From positions 1 to 15,954 of the forward strand of contig LUYY01000103.1 in assembly GCA_001603415.1 (NCBI GenBank): a DNA stretch of 15,954 nt, written 5' to 3'. Below, in pieces: positions 7,245-14,632 of the stretch (the first letter of the stretch is position 1; each line of letters begins with the position of its first letter). Source of the stretch: Bacteroidales bacterium Bact_07. GTDB lineage: Bacteria; Bacteroidota; Bacteroidia; Bacteroidales; Tenuifilaceae. Below the pieces are notes generated by a model that saw only the letters and a program-made list of their open reading frames with translations, was not told where the DNA came from and did no database searches. The position numbers and the translations under genes were made by a program.

Positions 7245-8432
7245 CTGAAGCACATCGAAAGGTTTAACCTCAGTTGAATCGGGTTTAACAGGTTCAAGAT
7301 TAACCTTTGATAGTTCAATGATTTTAACGTCCTTAAAGTAATACTGAATTATTTTATCGTAAGTCCAACCCCTTTGAGCCATAGCCATTGCACCATCCTG
7401 GCACATTCCTACCCCATGACCATACCCTCTCCCGGAAATACGCACCTCGTTTTTACCTGCCGATACCGAAAACCATGCAGACCTCAACTTAAAATACTTT
7501 CGAACAGTAGTTGTTGGAATATTAACACCTAATACCGTATAGTATTTAGGCCTTTCCTTTGGATAGAAATTAAGGTTTTCGCGAATTAATTTGGCTGTAT
7601 CGACACCCTGTTGCGCAAGAAATTTTTTCCATTCGGTAAGGGGGATTGTCCTTTCCCAACGGGCATTGGGGGCCGATGTGCAAAACCTATCGTTTACACT
7701 CCTTAGGTATGGTAAAGCCTGTATCCAAACATCCTCAGAGTTTGCGGTTTGGCCACCACAGTTAGCATGAAATGCTGCGCTAATTGGCCTTGATGCCGAA
7801 TCGACAACTATAAGATCTTTTACATCAAGAACAGCGTCGTAAACATCTTGGAATGCTTCAGGCCTTCCCTTGTAGGCCTGACAATGCTCCTGATCGCACA
7901 GGTTAAAACCTTCCGACTGGTGTTTATCGGCATGGCTAACTGTAAAGGTTCGGGCAAGCAAGGCTTGCGCCTTGTAGAGTTCAGGCTCTTTGTCGGGGCC
8001 AGTTTCGGCAAGTACAACAGCAGCAATATATTTTTCACGGTCGATAACATTAATGGCCATAATCCTATTAAACTCAACATAAAATGTAATGTTATCGTCG
8101 TATAAACGTGCGGGCTTTGCAGGGATTATGGGCTTTAACCGAAAAACATCTTCACCGGATTGGCCTACTAGTGTTACCCTTTTGAATGAACCATAGCTAC
8201 GGTTCTCATCACGAACAAGCACGGAATCGCCTTGACGGCTAATATAAAGGATTTGTAATGGTTTAATGGTAATCATACTATCGCCAAGCACCATGCTGTA
8301 GTTACCCTTTGTGGGTGTTACCAGTATAGTGTTAAGGTTTGTATCGTTGAAAATGCTTATGCTTAACTTTTGTGCAACCGATGTAATCGATAGGAAAAGC
8401 AAAAATGAAAAAAGAATTGCTCTCATAAGCAA
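7242..8432 (-). CDS. SpoIID/LytB-domain protein, probable peptidoglycan lytic transglycosylase
   Basis: This is an exported 396-residue protein of the SpoIID family, whose characterised members cleave glycan strands stripped of stem peptides. A signal peptide (residues 1 to about 20, ending SVA before Q) sends it to the periplasm. Family motifs are INVIDREKYIAAVVLAETG with candidate catalytic E143, then AQALLARTF, AFHANCGGQT (H222, C225), and GRGYGHGVGMCQDGA (334-348) near the end. C179 and C184 add a CxxxxC pair; a SpoIID from Clostridioides binds zinc through Cys and His, and similar metal binding here is inferred. A proline-rich tail closes the protein. It starts 4 bases after lpxB, so it is cotranscribed. 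The organism is not expected to sporulate; the role is likely cell division or wall turnover. An ATG two codons in is an alternative start. Confidence 0.9.
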   Translation of the reverse strand: MLMRAILFSFLLFLSITSVAQKLSISIFNDTNLNTILVTPTKGNYSMVLGDSMITIKPLQILYISRQGDSVLVRDENRSYGSFKRVTLVGQSGEDVFRLKPIIPAKPARLYDDNITFYVEFNRIMAINVIDREKYIAAVVLAETGPDKEPELYKAQALLARTFTVSHADKHQSEGFNLCDQEHCQAYKGRPEAFQDVYDAVLDVKDLIVVDSASRPISAAFHANCGGQTANSEDVWIQALPYLRSVNDRFCTSAPNARWERTIPLTEWKKFLAQQGVDTAKLIRENLNFYPKERPKYYTVLGVNIPTTTVRKYFKLRSAWFSVSAGKNEVRISGRGYGHGVGMCQDGAMAMAQRGWTYDKIIQYYFKDVKIIELSKVNLEPVKPDSTEVKPFDVLQ

Positions 8433-8436
8433 ATAT

Positions 8437-9561
8437 TTAGGTTGATTTTAGTAGTTCTACCATTTTTTTTCCAACTCGTTCCGATGCTCCCCTTTCACCA
8501 AGTTTTGCTCTGAGCTGAGCATACTGTTCGAGCTGACGGTCTCTTTCAGGTTTACCGGGCAATAACTTCTTTGCTTCGCTATATAGAGTTTCAGGTGTTA
8601 AATCGTATTGTTTTAACTCCCGAACCACCTCAACTCCCATATTTAGGTTCACCAGTGAAATGTATTTCACCTTTATAACCATCCATGCAATTAGCATCGA
8701 GAAGAAATTGCCACGGTAACAAACCACCTGCGGAACATTTAAAAGAGCAGCCTCCAGCGTTGCTGTACCCGATGTTACAAAGGCAAGAGTAGAGCAAGAA
8801 AGTAAATCATAGGTTTGGCCAAAGACCACCTTTACCCCGGTTCCCTGGATGTATGGCTCATAAATACTATATTCCAACGAAGGTGCGCCGGCAATTACAA
8901 ACTGATACTCGGGAAACTTTTCGGTTACCTTTAACATCACCGGCAGATTATAGCGAATTTCCTGCTTTCGGCTACCTGCAACTAGAGCAATTATTGGTTT
9001 AAGGGGTAAATCATTTTTCTCACAAAAATCCTTTAAAGGAATTGGATCAGGAAGTTTACTTACAATGGCATCTATTGAAGGATTGCCCTCGTAAACCGGA
9101 TCAATGCCTTTTCCCCTAAAGTATTCGATCTCAAAAGGAAAGATCACAAAAAGCTTATCAACAAAACGCTTTAACTTTTCTACACGCGACTCCTTCCAGG
9201 CCCAAACCTTTGGCGCAATGTAGTAAAATACTTTAAACCCCGATTGCTTTGCAAATTTGGCAATCCGAAGGTTAAAACCGGGATAATCGACCAGAATTAC
9301 TATGTCGGGCTTATACTCAACTATGCTTTGTTTACAAAGCTCCATGTTTGCTTTAATGGTTCGCAGGTTGAGCAAAACCTCCAGAAACCCCATAAAAGCC
9401 ATATCGCGGTAGTGCTTAATAAGTGTCCCGCCCTGCTCGGCCATTAAATCGCCGCCAAAGTAAAGGAATTGGGCATCCGGATCGTTTTTTTTGATGCCTT
9501 TCATCAGGTTGGATGCGTGCAAATCGCCCGATGCCTCGCCTGCAACAATAAAATACTTCAT
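8437..9561 (-). CDS. lpxB: Lipid-A-disaccharide synthase
   Basis: LpxB joins 2,3-diacylglucosamine-1-phosphate (lipid X) and UDP-2,3-diacylglucosamine to make the lipid A disaccharide on the inner face of the cytoplasmic membrane. The chosen start gives MKYFIVAGEASGDLH, exactly where the GEASGD motif sits in homologues, and a 374-residue protein. An upstream ATG at 9591 would add ten unconserved residues and overlap the preceding gene by 23 bases. Other family motifs are APKVWAWKESR, GNPSID, AGSRKQEI and the C-terminal TSGTATLEAAL donor-site segment (GT19 family). It lies 7 bases after the small membrane protein gene and 4 before the SpoIID gene, inside one operon. It shows that the organism makes LPS or lipooligosaccharide. 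Confidence 0.96.
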   Translation of the reverse strand: MKYFIVAGEASGDLHASNLMKGIKKNDPDAQFLYFGGDLMAEQGGTLIKHYRDMAFMGFLEVLLNLRTIKANMELCKQSIVEYKPDIVILVDYPGFNLRIAKFAKQSGFKVFYYIAPKVWAWKESRVEKLKRFVDKLFVIFPFEIEYFRGKGIDPVYEGNPSIDAIVSKLPDPIPLKDFCEKNDLPLKPIIALVAGSRKQEIRYNLPVMLKVTEKFPEYQFVIAGAPSLEYSIYEPYIQGTGVKVVFGQTYDLLSCSTLAFVTSGTATLEAALLNVPQVVCYRGNFFSMLIAWMVIKVKYISLVNLNMGVEVVRELKQYDLTPETLYSEAKKLLPGKPERDRQLEQYAQLRAKLGERGASERVGKKMVELLKST

Positions 9562-9568
9562 CTTAAAA

Positions 9569-9859
9569 CTACATAAATCGCATAAAAACAATAATTAGAG
9601 CAAGTATTATGGTACTGCCTAAAACTCCCTGAGCAGCTTTAAGCCTATCAGTCCAAATAAACACAAAAAAAAGGCCAAGATTAGGTAATACCGAAAGAGA
9701 CAATGCCCTTGACAAATCGCCTCTTACGTTTAGATACCTTATAAAATCGACAAATTTGAAGTCGCTAGCCAGCGCAAAATAAATAATAACCAAGGAGATG
9801 GCTGGCAGCAGCACTCCTAACAGGTATCCATGCCACTGCTTATTTATTTTTTTCTGCAT
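9569..9859 (-). CDS. Small membrane protein, unknown function, between surE and lpxB
   Basis: This 96-residue protein has three probable membrane helices (about 11-30, 56-69 and 77-95) joined by charged linkers such as DFKFVDFIRYLNVRGDL. No enzyme motif is visible and I do not recognise a named family. Its start overlaps the 3' end of surE by 20 bases and its stop is 7 bases before lpxB, so it is a real, coupled member of the operon, not a chance frame. A link to membrane or lipid A biology is suggested only by position. Confidence 0.75.
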   Translation of the reverse strand: MQKKINKQWHGYLLGVLLPAISLVIIYFALASDFKFVDFIRYLNVRGDLSRALSLSVLPNLGLFFVFIWTDRLKAAQGVLGSTIILALIIVFMRFM

Positions 9860-10667
9860 GCGAAACTGTTATTTGATCAAAGTTCCACGATTTAATACGT
9901 TCAAGTTCTTTATAGTCGGTCAAATCCACATGTACGGGCACAACCGTGATATAACCCTTATTAAGCCAGTACTCATCGGTGTCGGTGGCGTTGGGTTCAT
10001 CATTAAGGAAATATCCTGTTAACCAGTAGTAATCAACACCCCGCGGATCGGTTCGTTTCTCAAACTCCTCGCGCCAAGTACCCTTATTCTGGCGGGTTAC
10101 TTTAATTCCCTTTACCGATTTAAGCGGCAATACAGGAATATTTACATTTAAGCATGAACCCGGTGTTAAACCATTTTCGAGCACGTTTCGAACAATCACC
10201 CTGCCATACTCAATGGAAGCAGAAAAATCGGGCTTTTCGTCGTAATCAAGAATGGAGAAACCAATTGAGGGCACTCCATATAAACAACCTTCGATAGCAG
10301 CAGCCATGGTGCCACTGTAAATAATACTAATCGATGAATTTGAACCATGATTGATACCCGATACCACCAAATCGGGTAAGCGGTTGGTAAACAGTTGGTT
10401 CATAGCAAGCTTTACGCAATCGACAGGGGTACCATTGACAGAGTAGAACTCCACATCATCGGCACGTTTATGCTTCCTCAGCCTCAAAGGGATTTTGATA
10501 GTAATGGCATGCGACATTCCGGAATGACCTTCCTCCGGTGCTACCACTACAACACTCCCAAAGGGCTTTACCATCTCTATTAATGCCTCAATTCCAGCAG
10601 CTCTAAATCCATCGTCGTTTGTAACAAGAATTACTGGTCGTTTTAACTCCCCGTTTCCTTCAACCAT
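9840..10667 (-). CDS. surE: 5'/3'-nucleotidase SurE
   Basis: SurE is a metal-dependent phosphatase that removes phosphate from nucleoside 5'- and 3'-monophosphates and can trim short polyphosphate. The metal-binding TNDDG motif has D18 and D19, S49 lies in GHSGMSHA and N106 in SGINHGSN, all the expected ligands. The 275-residue length is normal. Residues 1-9 form a short leader before the conserved start; no better-placed ATG exists inside. It is the first gene of the envelope operon, downstream of a good promoter match. The next gene starts inside its last codons. Confidence 0.95.
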   Translation of the reverse strand: MVEGNGELKRPVILVTNDDGFRAAGIEALIEMVKPFGSVVVVAPEEGHSGMSHAITIKIPLRLRKHKRADDVEFYSVNGTPVDCVKLAMNQLFTNRLPDLVVSGINHGSNSSISIIYSGTMAAAIEGCLYGVPSIGFSILDYDEKPDFSASIEYGRVIVRNVLENGLTPGSCLNVNIPVLPLKSVKGIKVTRQNKGTWREEFEKRTDPRGVDYYWLTGYFLNDEPNATDTDEYWLNKGYITVVPVHVDLTDYKELERIKSWNFDQITVSHAEKNK

Positions 10668-10691
10668 TACTTAAAAATTTATGTTAATTGA

Positions 10692-10722
10692 CAAAGATAC
10701 AATTTTATTAAACATTGAACAG
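10692..10722 (-). promoter_or_regulatory. Bacteroidota-type promoter for the surE-lpxB-gldFG operon
   Basis: On the minus strand, TATCTTTG (10692-10699) is an exact match to the Bacteroidota -7 box TAnnTTTG. Twenty bases upstream lies CTG (10720-10722), two of three bases of the -33 TTG. Transcription would begin about 18 bases before the surE ATG. Confidence 0.55.
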
Positions 10723-10800
10723 TTTTAGGAGCCGTGTTAAAGGGTATTTTACAAAAGTTAACGCCAATTTATAATAATCATGTTCATACTAACGGAAGCA

Positions 10801-10834
10801 TAAAAAAGTTCGGTCATTAAATCGACCGAACTTT
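10801..10834 (-). terminator. Rho-independent terminator after the hydrogenase-regulator-like gene
   Basis: A perfect 11-bp stem (10805-10815 with 10824-10834, core AAGTTCGGTC / GACCGAACTT) encloses an 8-base loop. On the minus strand the 3' arm runs into a six-T stretch. It lies 32 bases beyond the stop codon at 10867. On the plus strand only TTT follows, so it acts mainly on minus-strand transcripts. Confidence 0.8.
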
Positions 10835-10866
10835 ATAGTAAAAGGATGGGTGATTATCTATTTACC

Positions 10867-11121
10867 CTAAAATTCCATCTTACGGGTAATTACCCCTGGA
10901 ATTTTTACCAGTTCATCGTGAAGTTTTACCTGATCATCAATGGGCCCAGTGAGTTCAAGTAATATCAAACCCGATGAACTGCAGTAGTCATCGGAAACCT
11001 CATGTAACCCTAATCGGGTTTTAATTGAGCAGCCGTAACGGGTTAATACCCTTTGAACCTCTCCGGCTTCCTTAACTCTATCGGTAATTTTGATACCTAG
11101 GATTGTGTGATTGTTTTCCAT
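10867..11121 (-). CDS. TM1266-like (iron-only hydrogenase system regulator-type) ACT/NikR-fold protein
   Basis: This 84-residue protein has a predicted ferredoxin-like beta-alpha-beta-beta-alpha-beta fold. The pattern HTILGIKITDRVKEAGEVQRVLT, then YCSSSGLILLEL, then a helix and PGVITRKMEF, resembles the TM1266 family, often annotated as putative iron-only hydrogenase system regulator and found near [FeFe]-hydrogenase or radical-SAM maturase genes. C47 precedes the central strand. No hydrogenase or hydEFG gene lies in this window, so the functional link is inference. The gene is a single unit with its own terminator, divergent from the large plus-strand gene; the 140-bp space between them must hold both promoters. 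It could also be a generic ACT-like amino-acid sensor. Confidence 0.65.
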   Translation of the reverse strand: MENNHTILGIKITDRVKEAGEVQRVLTRYGCSIKTRLGLHEVSDDYCSSSGLILLELTGPIDDQVKLHDELVKIPGVITRKMEF

Positions 11122-11261
11122 GGCTAACTGGTTTTGGTTTCCATAAATTTACGTTAAAACGGCAAACTTTTCCAAAAAGTTTTGGTTAAAATTAAGGCTG
11201 TAGGTGCGATTTTTGTTGTAAAAAAATTTACCTTGCAGGGTTATTCACTTATAAAAAATCA

Positions 11262-14200
11262 ATGAACATTATGAAGCGATATTGTTCAGGGCTAATTCTT
11301 TTGGCGCTTGCTTTTAGCAGTCAGGCATTGTTTGGCCAATACTTTGGAAAAAACAAACCCATATACAAAAACATAAAATTCAATGTTTACCAAACCCCAA
11401 ATTTCGAGATATATCACTACCTAAAAAACGATAGCTTGCTCAATGTCATCTCGCTTTCAGCTGAAAAGTGGTACGATAGGCATTACCAAATTTTTAGGGA
11501 TTCCATAAAAACCAAAAACCCGATACTGCTATATAACGATCAGGCCGATTTTCAGCAGACCACAGCAATTTCTGGTACAATAGGAATTGGCACTGGTGGG
11601 GTTACCGAAGCGCTTAAAAACAGGGTAGTTTTTCCATTTACGGAAACATGGCAACAGACCAATCACGTTTTGGGGCATGAGTTAGTTCATGCCTTTCAAT
11701 ACAACTCATTAATCAATGGCGATTCCACATCGCTCAACTCAGTTCGAAACCTTCCCCTCTGGATGGTTGAGGGTATGGCTGAATACCTATCGTTAGGCAC
11801 CTACGATTACCAAACAGCCATGTGGATGCGCGATGCCGTTATTAACGATAATTTTCCCACTCTTGAAGATATGACCTACTACCCCAACAAATACTTCCCC
11901 TACCGATGGGGGCATGCTTTTTGGTCGTTTGTGGGACGAACCTTTGGCGATAGTTTGATAAACCCAATATTCAAGGAAACCGCAAAGAGGGGGTATAACT
12001 TTGCGCTAATGAGGTATATCGGTTTAAACGAACAATCGTTTTCCACGCTTTGGAAATCGGTTTATTACGACTACTTTAAGCGAACTTTGCCCGACACAGT
12101 TGAAGACCCTAACGGAACCCGAATACTATTCGAACGAAACGCAGGAGAGATAAACATTTCACCATCGGTTAGCCCCGATGGCCGCTACGTGGCCTTTTAC
12201 TCCGAGAAGGACCTTTTCTCAATCGACCTCTATTTGGCTCATGCCATTAGCGGAAAGATTATCCGAAGGCTATCGAGTATAGTTCATGATAATGAGATTG
12301 ATGCCCTAAACTTTATTGAATCGGCTGGCACCTGGTCGCCCGACAGCCGAATGTTTGCCTTTGTAGGCTTTAGCAAAGGCAAAAGCAAATTGATTATTGT
12401 TGATGTTTTTGATGGTAAACTTGTCCAGGAATTCAGTATTCCCGGAGTCCCTTCGTTCAACTATCCGGCCTGGTCGCCCGATGGCAATAGCATTGTTGTT
12501 TCAGGTCTTGTTAATGGGATAAACGATTTGTACCAATACGACCTAACCACCAAAAAAGTTATTCGCTTAACAAGTGACCCCTGGTGTAATATTCATCCTG
12601 CTTGGTCGAGCGACGGTAAATCTATTGTTTTCTCAACCGATAAACCCTCGCAAACATCAATCAGCAAAACAACAGGATATAACCTTGCAACGCTCGATAT
12701 TGAGACCAAAGCCATAACCGTATTGGACATTCTGCCAGGAGCTGATAACGTTAACCCAATGTTCTCGGCCGATAATAAAAGCATTTACTTCCTCTCCAAT
12801 TGCGATGGATACCGTAACCTTTTCAAGCTAAACATCGAAAGCGGCGAAGTTTATAGGATGACCAGAATACTTACCGGCATATCGGGCATGACACCCTTGG
12901 CGCCGGCCATGAGTGTAGCGCGGGAGAACAATGAAGTGGTTTACTCCCATTTTTTCAAAAGCAAGTATTCCATTTACACTGCCGATAGCACCGATTTCAA
13001 ACCCGTCAGAATTAACCCCTATCAGGTTGATTTTAGCGCCTCAATCCTTCCGCCCACCAACAGGGCAACCGAAGGTTTAGTTGATAAAAATTTGGCAGAC
13101 AATGGCTTACCCAAACACTTGGTGGATTCCTTCAAAATGGTTCCCTTTAAACCCAAATTCAAGCTCGATTACATATCGAACATAGGCATGGGAATCAGTA
13201 CCTCACCTTACGGAACGGGAATGGCCGGTGGTGTTGAAATGCTATTCAGCGATATCACCGGAAAAAATATGGTTTACACCGGCCTATCGCTAAACGGCGA
13301 GATATACGACTTTGGCGGACAGGTTGCATTCCTCCAGCAAAAAAAGTATATAACCTGGGGGGTTACAGCCTCGCATATACCATACTCCTTTGGGCAATAT
13401 GGCTACGATACCCTTCATCGGGTTATAAACGGTGAACCAGTAATTGTAGAAGATTTTCAACTAATTCAAATTCGAATGTTCGAAACCGCCACAGGTATAC
13501 TCTCATACTTTCCTTTATCATCAACCCAAAGATTTGAGCTAAACGGATCAATAGCGCGCTACTACTACAGAGCTGATATCTATTCAAACTATTACATTGA
13601 TGGGTATTACTTTGGGTCGGAACGTAAGAAAGGCGAAGTGCCTCCGGGATTTTGGTTGCAGCAATCGAGTTTTGCCTATGTGTTCGATAATTCCGATTTT
13701 GGAATAGCCTCGCCTATGCGTGGGCATAGAATGCGATTCCAAGTTTCAAGAACCCTTGGGGAATACAACTACTGGGGCGCGTTAGCTGATATGCGTAAAT
13801 ACATTTTCCGCAAACCCCTTAGCTTTGCTTTCCGGACGCTTTACTACGGGCGATTCGGTTCATCCATAAACGATAACATCCTCTATCCGCTTTACATTGG
13901 CTACCCTTGGTATGTTAGGGGATATGATAGCAATTCGTTCATTAATTACGGCCAATCGGGCAATGTAAACATTGACCAGCTAACCGGGAACCATATAGCC
14001 GTTGCTAATTTTGAAATACGGATTCCTTTTACAGGCCCAGAGCGCCTTACTTTAATCAAGTCGGGAACATTGTTTACGGAACTAGCTTTCTTTACCGATG
14101 CCGGAATAGCTTGGACAAACGATTATCCCCCATCCCTGAAGTGGAAACCAACATCGGTAAACGATAGAACACCCTTTGTTAGCTCTGGGGTAAGCCTTAG

Positions 14201-14309
14201 AATTAACCTTTTTGGAATGCTTATTTTAGAACCTTACTACGCAATACCATACCAGCTGGGTGGCTTCAGGGCCGCCAATTGGGGTATCAACTTTATACCC
14301 GGGTGGTAA
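11262..14309 (+). CDS. Exported metallopeptidase - TolB-like propeller - outer-membrane barrel fusion
   Basis: This 1015-residue envelope protein has three parts. After a signal peptide (residues 1 to about 25, FG before Q) comes a zinc-peptidase domain with HELVH at 139-143 and WMVEGMAEYL at 167-176. The latter supplies a Glu third ligand (E170 or E174), as in gluzincin/peptidase MA-type enzymes. Residues about 298-535 hold four to five TolB/PD40 propeller blades, each with a SPDG- or SADN-type turn (303, 359, 405, 449, 502). From about 640 to the end, alternating aromatic strands, YPWYVRGYDSNSF (881-893) and a terminal Trp suggest an Omp85/BamA-like barrel. POTRA domains are not seen. It may degrade or inspect secreted proteins at the outer membrane; substrate and barrel function are unknown. 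The first ATG is used; another lies three codons on. A near-consensus TACCTTGC 26 bases upstream of the ATG is a possible -7 box. A terminator begins at its last codons. Confidence 0.85.
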   Translation: MNIMKRYCSGLILLALAFSSQALFGQYFGKNKPIYKNIKFNVYQTPNFEIYHYLKNDSLLNVISLSAEKWYDRHYQIFRDSIKTKNPILLYNDQADFQQTTAISGTIGIGTGGVTEALKNRVVFPFTETWQQTNHVLGHELVHAFQYNSLINGDSTSLNSVRNLPLWMVEGMAEYLSLGTYDYQTAMWMRDAVINDNFPTLEDMTYYPNKYFPYRWGHAFWSFVGRTFGDSLINPIFKETAKRGYNFALMRYIGLNEQSFSTLWKSVYYDYFKRTLPDTVEDPNGTRILFERNAGEINISPSVSPDGRYVAFYSEKDLFSIDLYLAHAISGKIIRRLSSIVHDNEIDALNFIESAGTWSPDSRMFAFVGFSKGKSKLIIVDVFDGKLVQEFSIPGVPSFNYPAWSPDGNSIVVSGLVNGINDLYQYDLTTKKVIRLTSDPWCNIHPAWSSDGKSIVFSTDKPSQTSISKTTGYNLATLDIETKAITVLDILPGADNVNPMFSADNKSIYFLSNCDGYRNLFKLNIESGEVYRMTRILTGISGMTPLAPAMSVARENNEVVYSHFFKSKYSIYTADSTDFKPVRINPYQVDFSASILPPTNRATEGLVDKNLADNGLPKHLVDSFKMVPFKPKFKLDYISNIGMGISTSPYGTGMAGGVEMLFSDITGKNMVYTGLSLNGEIYDFGGQVAFLQQKKYITWGVTASHIPYSFGQYGYDTLHRVINGEPVIVEDFQLIQIRMFETATGILSYFPLSSTQRFELNGSIARYYYRADIYSNYYIDGYYFGSERKKGEVPPGFWLQQSSFAYVFDNSDFGIASPMRGHRMRFQVSRTLGEYNYWGALADMRKYIFRKPLSFAFRTLYYGRFGSSINDNILYPLYIGYPWYVRGYDSNSFINYGQSGNVNIDQLTGNHIAVANFEIRIPFTGPERLTLIKSGTLFTELAFFTDAGIAWTNDYPPSLKWKPTSVNDRTPFVSSGVSLRINLFGMLILEPYYAIPYQLGGFRAANWGINFIPGW

Positions 14310-14329
14310 ACCTATACCACCCGGTTTTT
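14299..14329 (+). terminator. Rho-independent terminator embedded in two convergent stop codons
   Basis: A perfect 10-bp stem, CCGGGTGGTA (14299-14308) with TACCACCCGG (14315-14324), has a 6-base loop and is followed by TTTTT (14325-14329). It spans the plus-strand stop TAA (14307-14309) and the minus-strand stop TAG (14312-14314). No T run follows on the minus side, so it serves the plus-strand gene. Confidence 0.88.
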
Positions 14330-14553
14330 CCATCGGCCCGTTCTTAGGTAAATCAACGAAATGGTTGTAACCAGCACACCGTATAATATTTCAGATGTCC
14401 ATACCCAACTTAGCGATTTACCAAGTGTTATGGCCATAAGGTATGCCCAGCCAAGGTAGATTAACAGTGTAAACAATTCGATAGCAAACGAAACCCTTGT
14501 ACTTCCAGTACCCGAAACCCCATTAAAGCTAATAAACGCCGATGCCATGGTTA
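14312..14553 (-). pseudogene. C-terminal remnant of a MATE-family efflux transporter, cut by the IS
   Basis: The frame encodes about 80 residues that look like the last two helices of a MATE (multidrug and toxin extrusion) antiporter. FNGVSGTGSTR is followed by a helix (about 24-45 of the open frame), then SLSWVWTSEILYG, a final helix, and IYLRTGRWKNR at the end. MATE proteins have some 440-460 residues, so roughly the first 370 are missing. The frame runs past 14553 into the inverted repeat of the insertion sequence, where a TTG at 14560 could only make a chance start. The missing N-terminal part should lie beyond the right end of the window, on the other side of the element. The gene is therefore almost certainly inactive. 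The family call rests on motif memory. Confidence 0.75.
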
Positions 14554-14572
14554 AACCCAAATTACGCTATAG
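14554..14572. repeat. Left terminal inverted repeat of the IS
   Basis: It starts AACCCAAATTACGC and matches the right repeat in 17 of 19 positions; the two differences are an AT/TA swap at positions 15-16. Confidence 0.9.
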
Positions 14573-14602
14573 AAAAAAAGATTACTTTTAAGGTGAAAAA
14601 TC

Positions 14603-14619
14603 CTAATGCGTAGCGTTAG
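14603..14619 (+). repeat. Subterminal near-palindrome in the transposase leader
   Basis: CTAATGCGTAGCGTTAG can fold as a 7-bp hairpin (one G-U pair, 3-base loop) 13 bases before the transposase ATG. Its first ten bases, CTAATGCGTA, recur in the right terminal repeat at 15936-15945 in the same orientation. It may be a second transposase site or an RNA hairpin limiting translation. Confidence 0.5.
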
Positions 14620-14632
14620 AAAAAATTAGCAT

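Noticed and set aside
9562..9591. Longer LpxB start adding ten residues
   Set aside because: The extra residues are unlike the family N-terminus and overlap the upstream gene by 23 bases; the ATG at 9561 places GEASGD correctly.
14552..14555. TAAA as a 4-bp target duplication of the IS
   Set aside because: Only two bases (TT) follow base 15952 in the window and the second does not match; the true duplication may lie outside.
14554..14560. TTG start at 14560 giving an 82-residue membrane protein
   Set aside because: The first codons lie in the IS inverted repeat and the rest matches the end of a MATE transporter, so it is a remnant, not a small gene.
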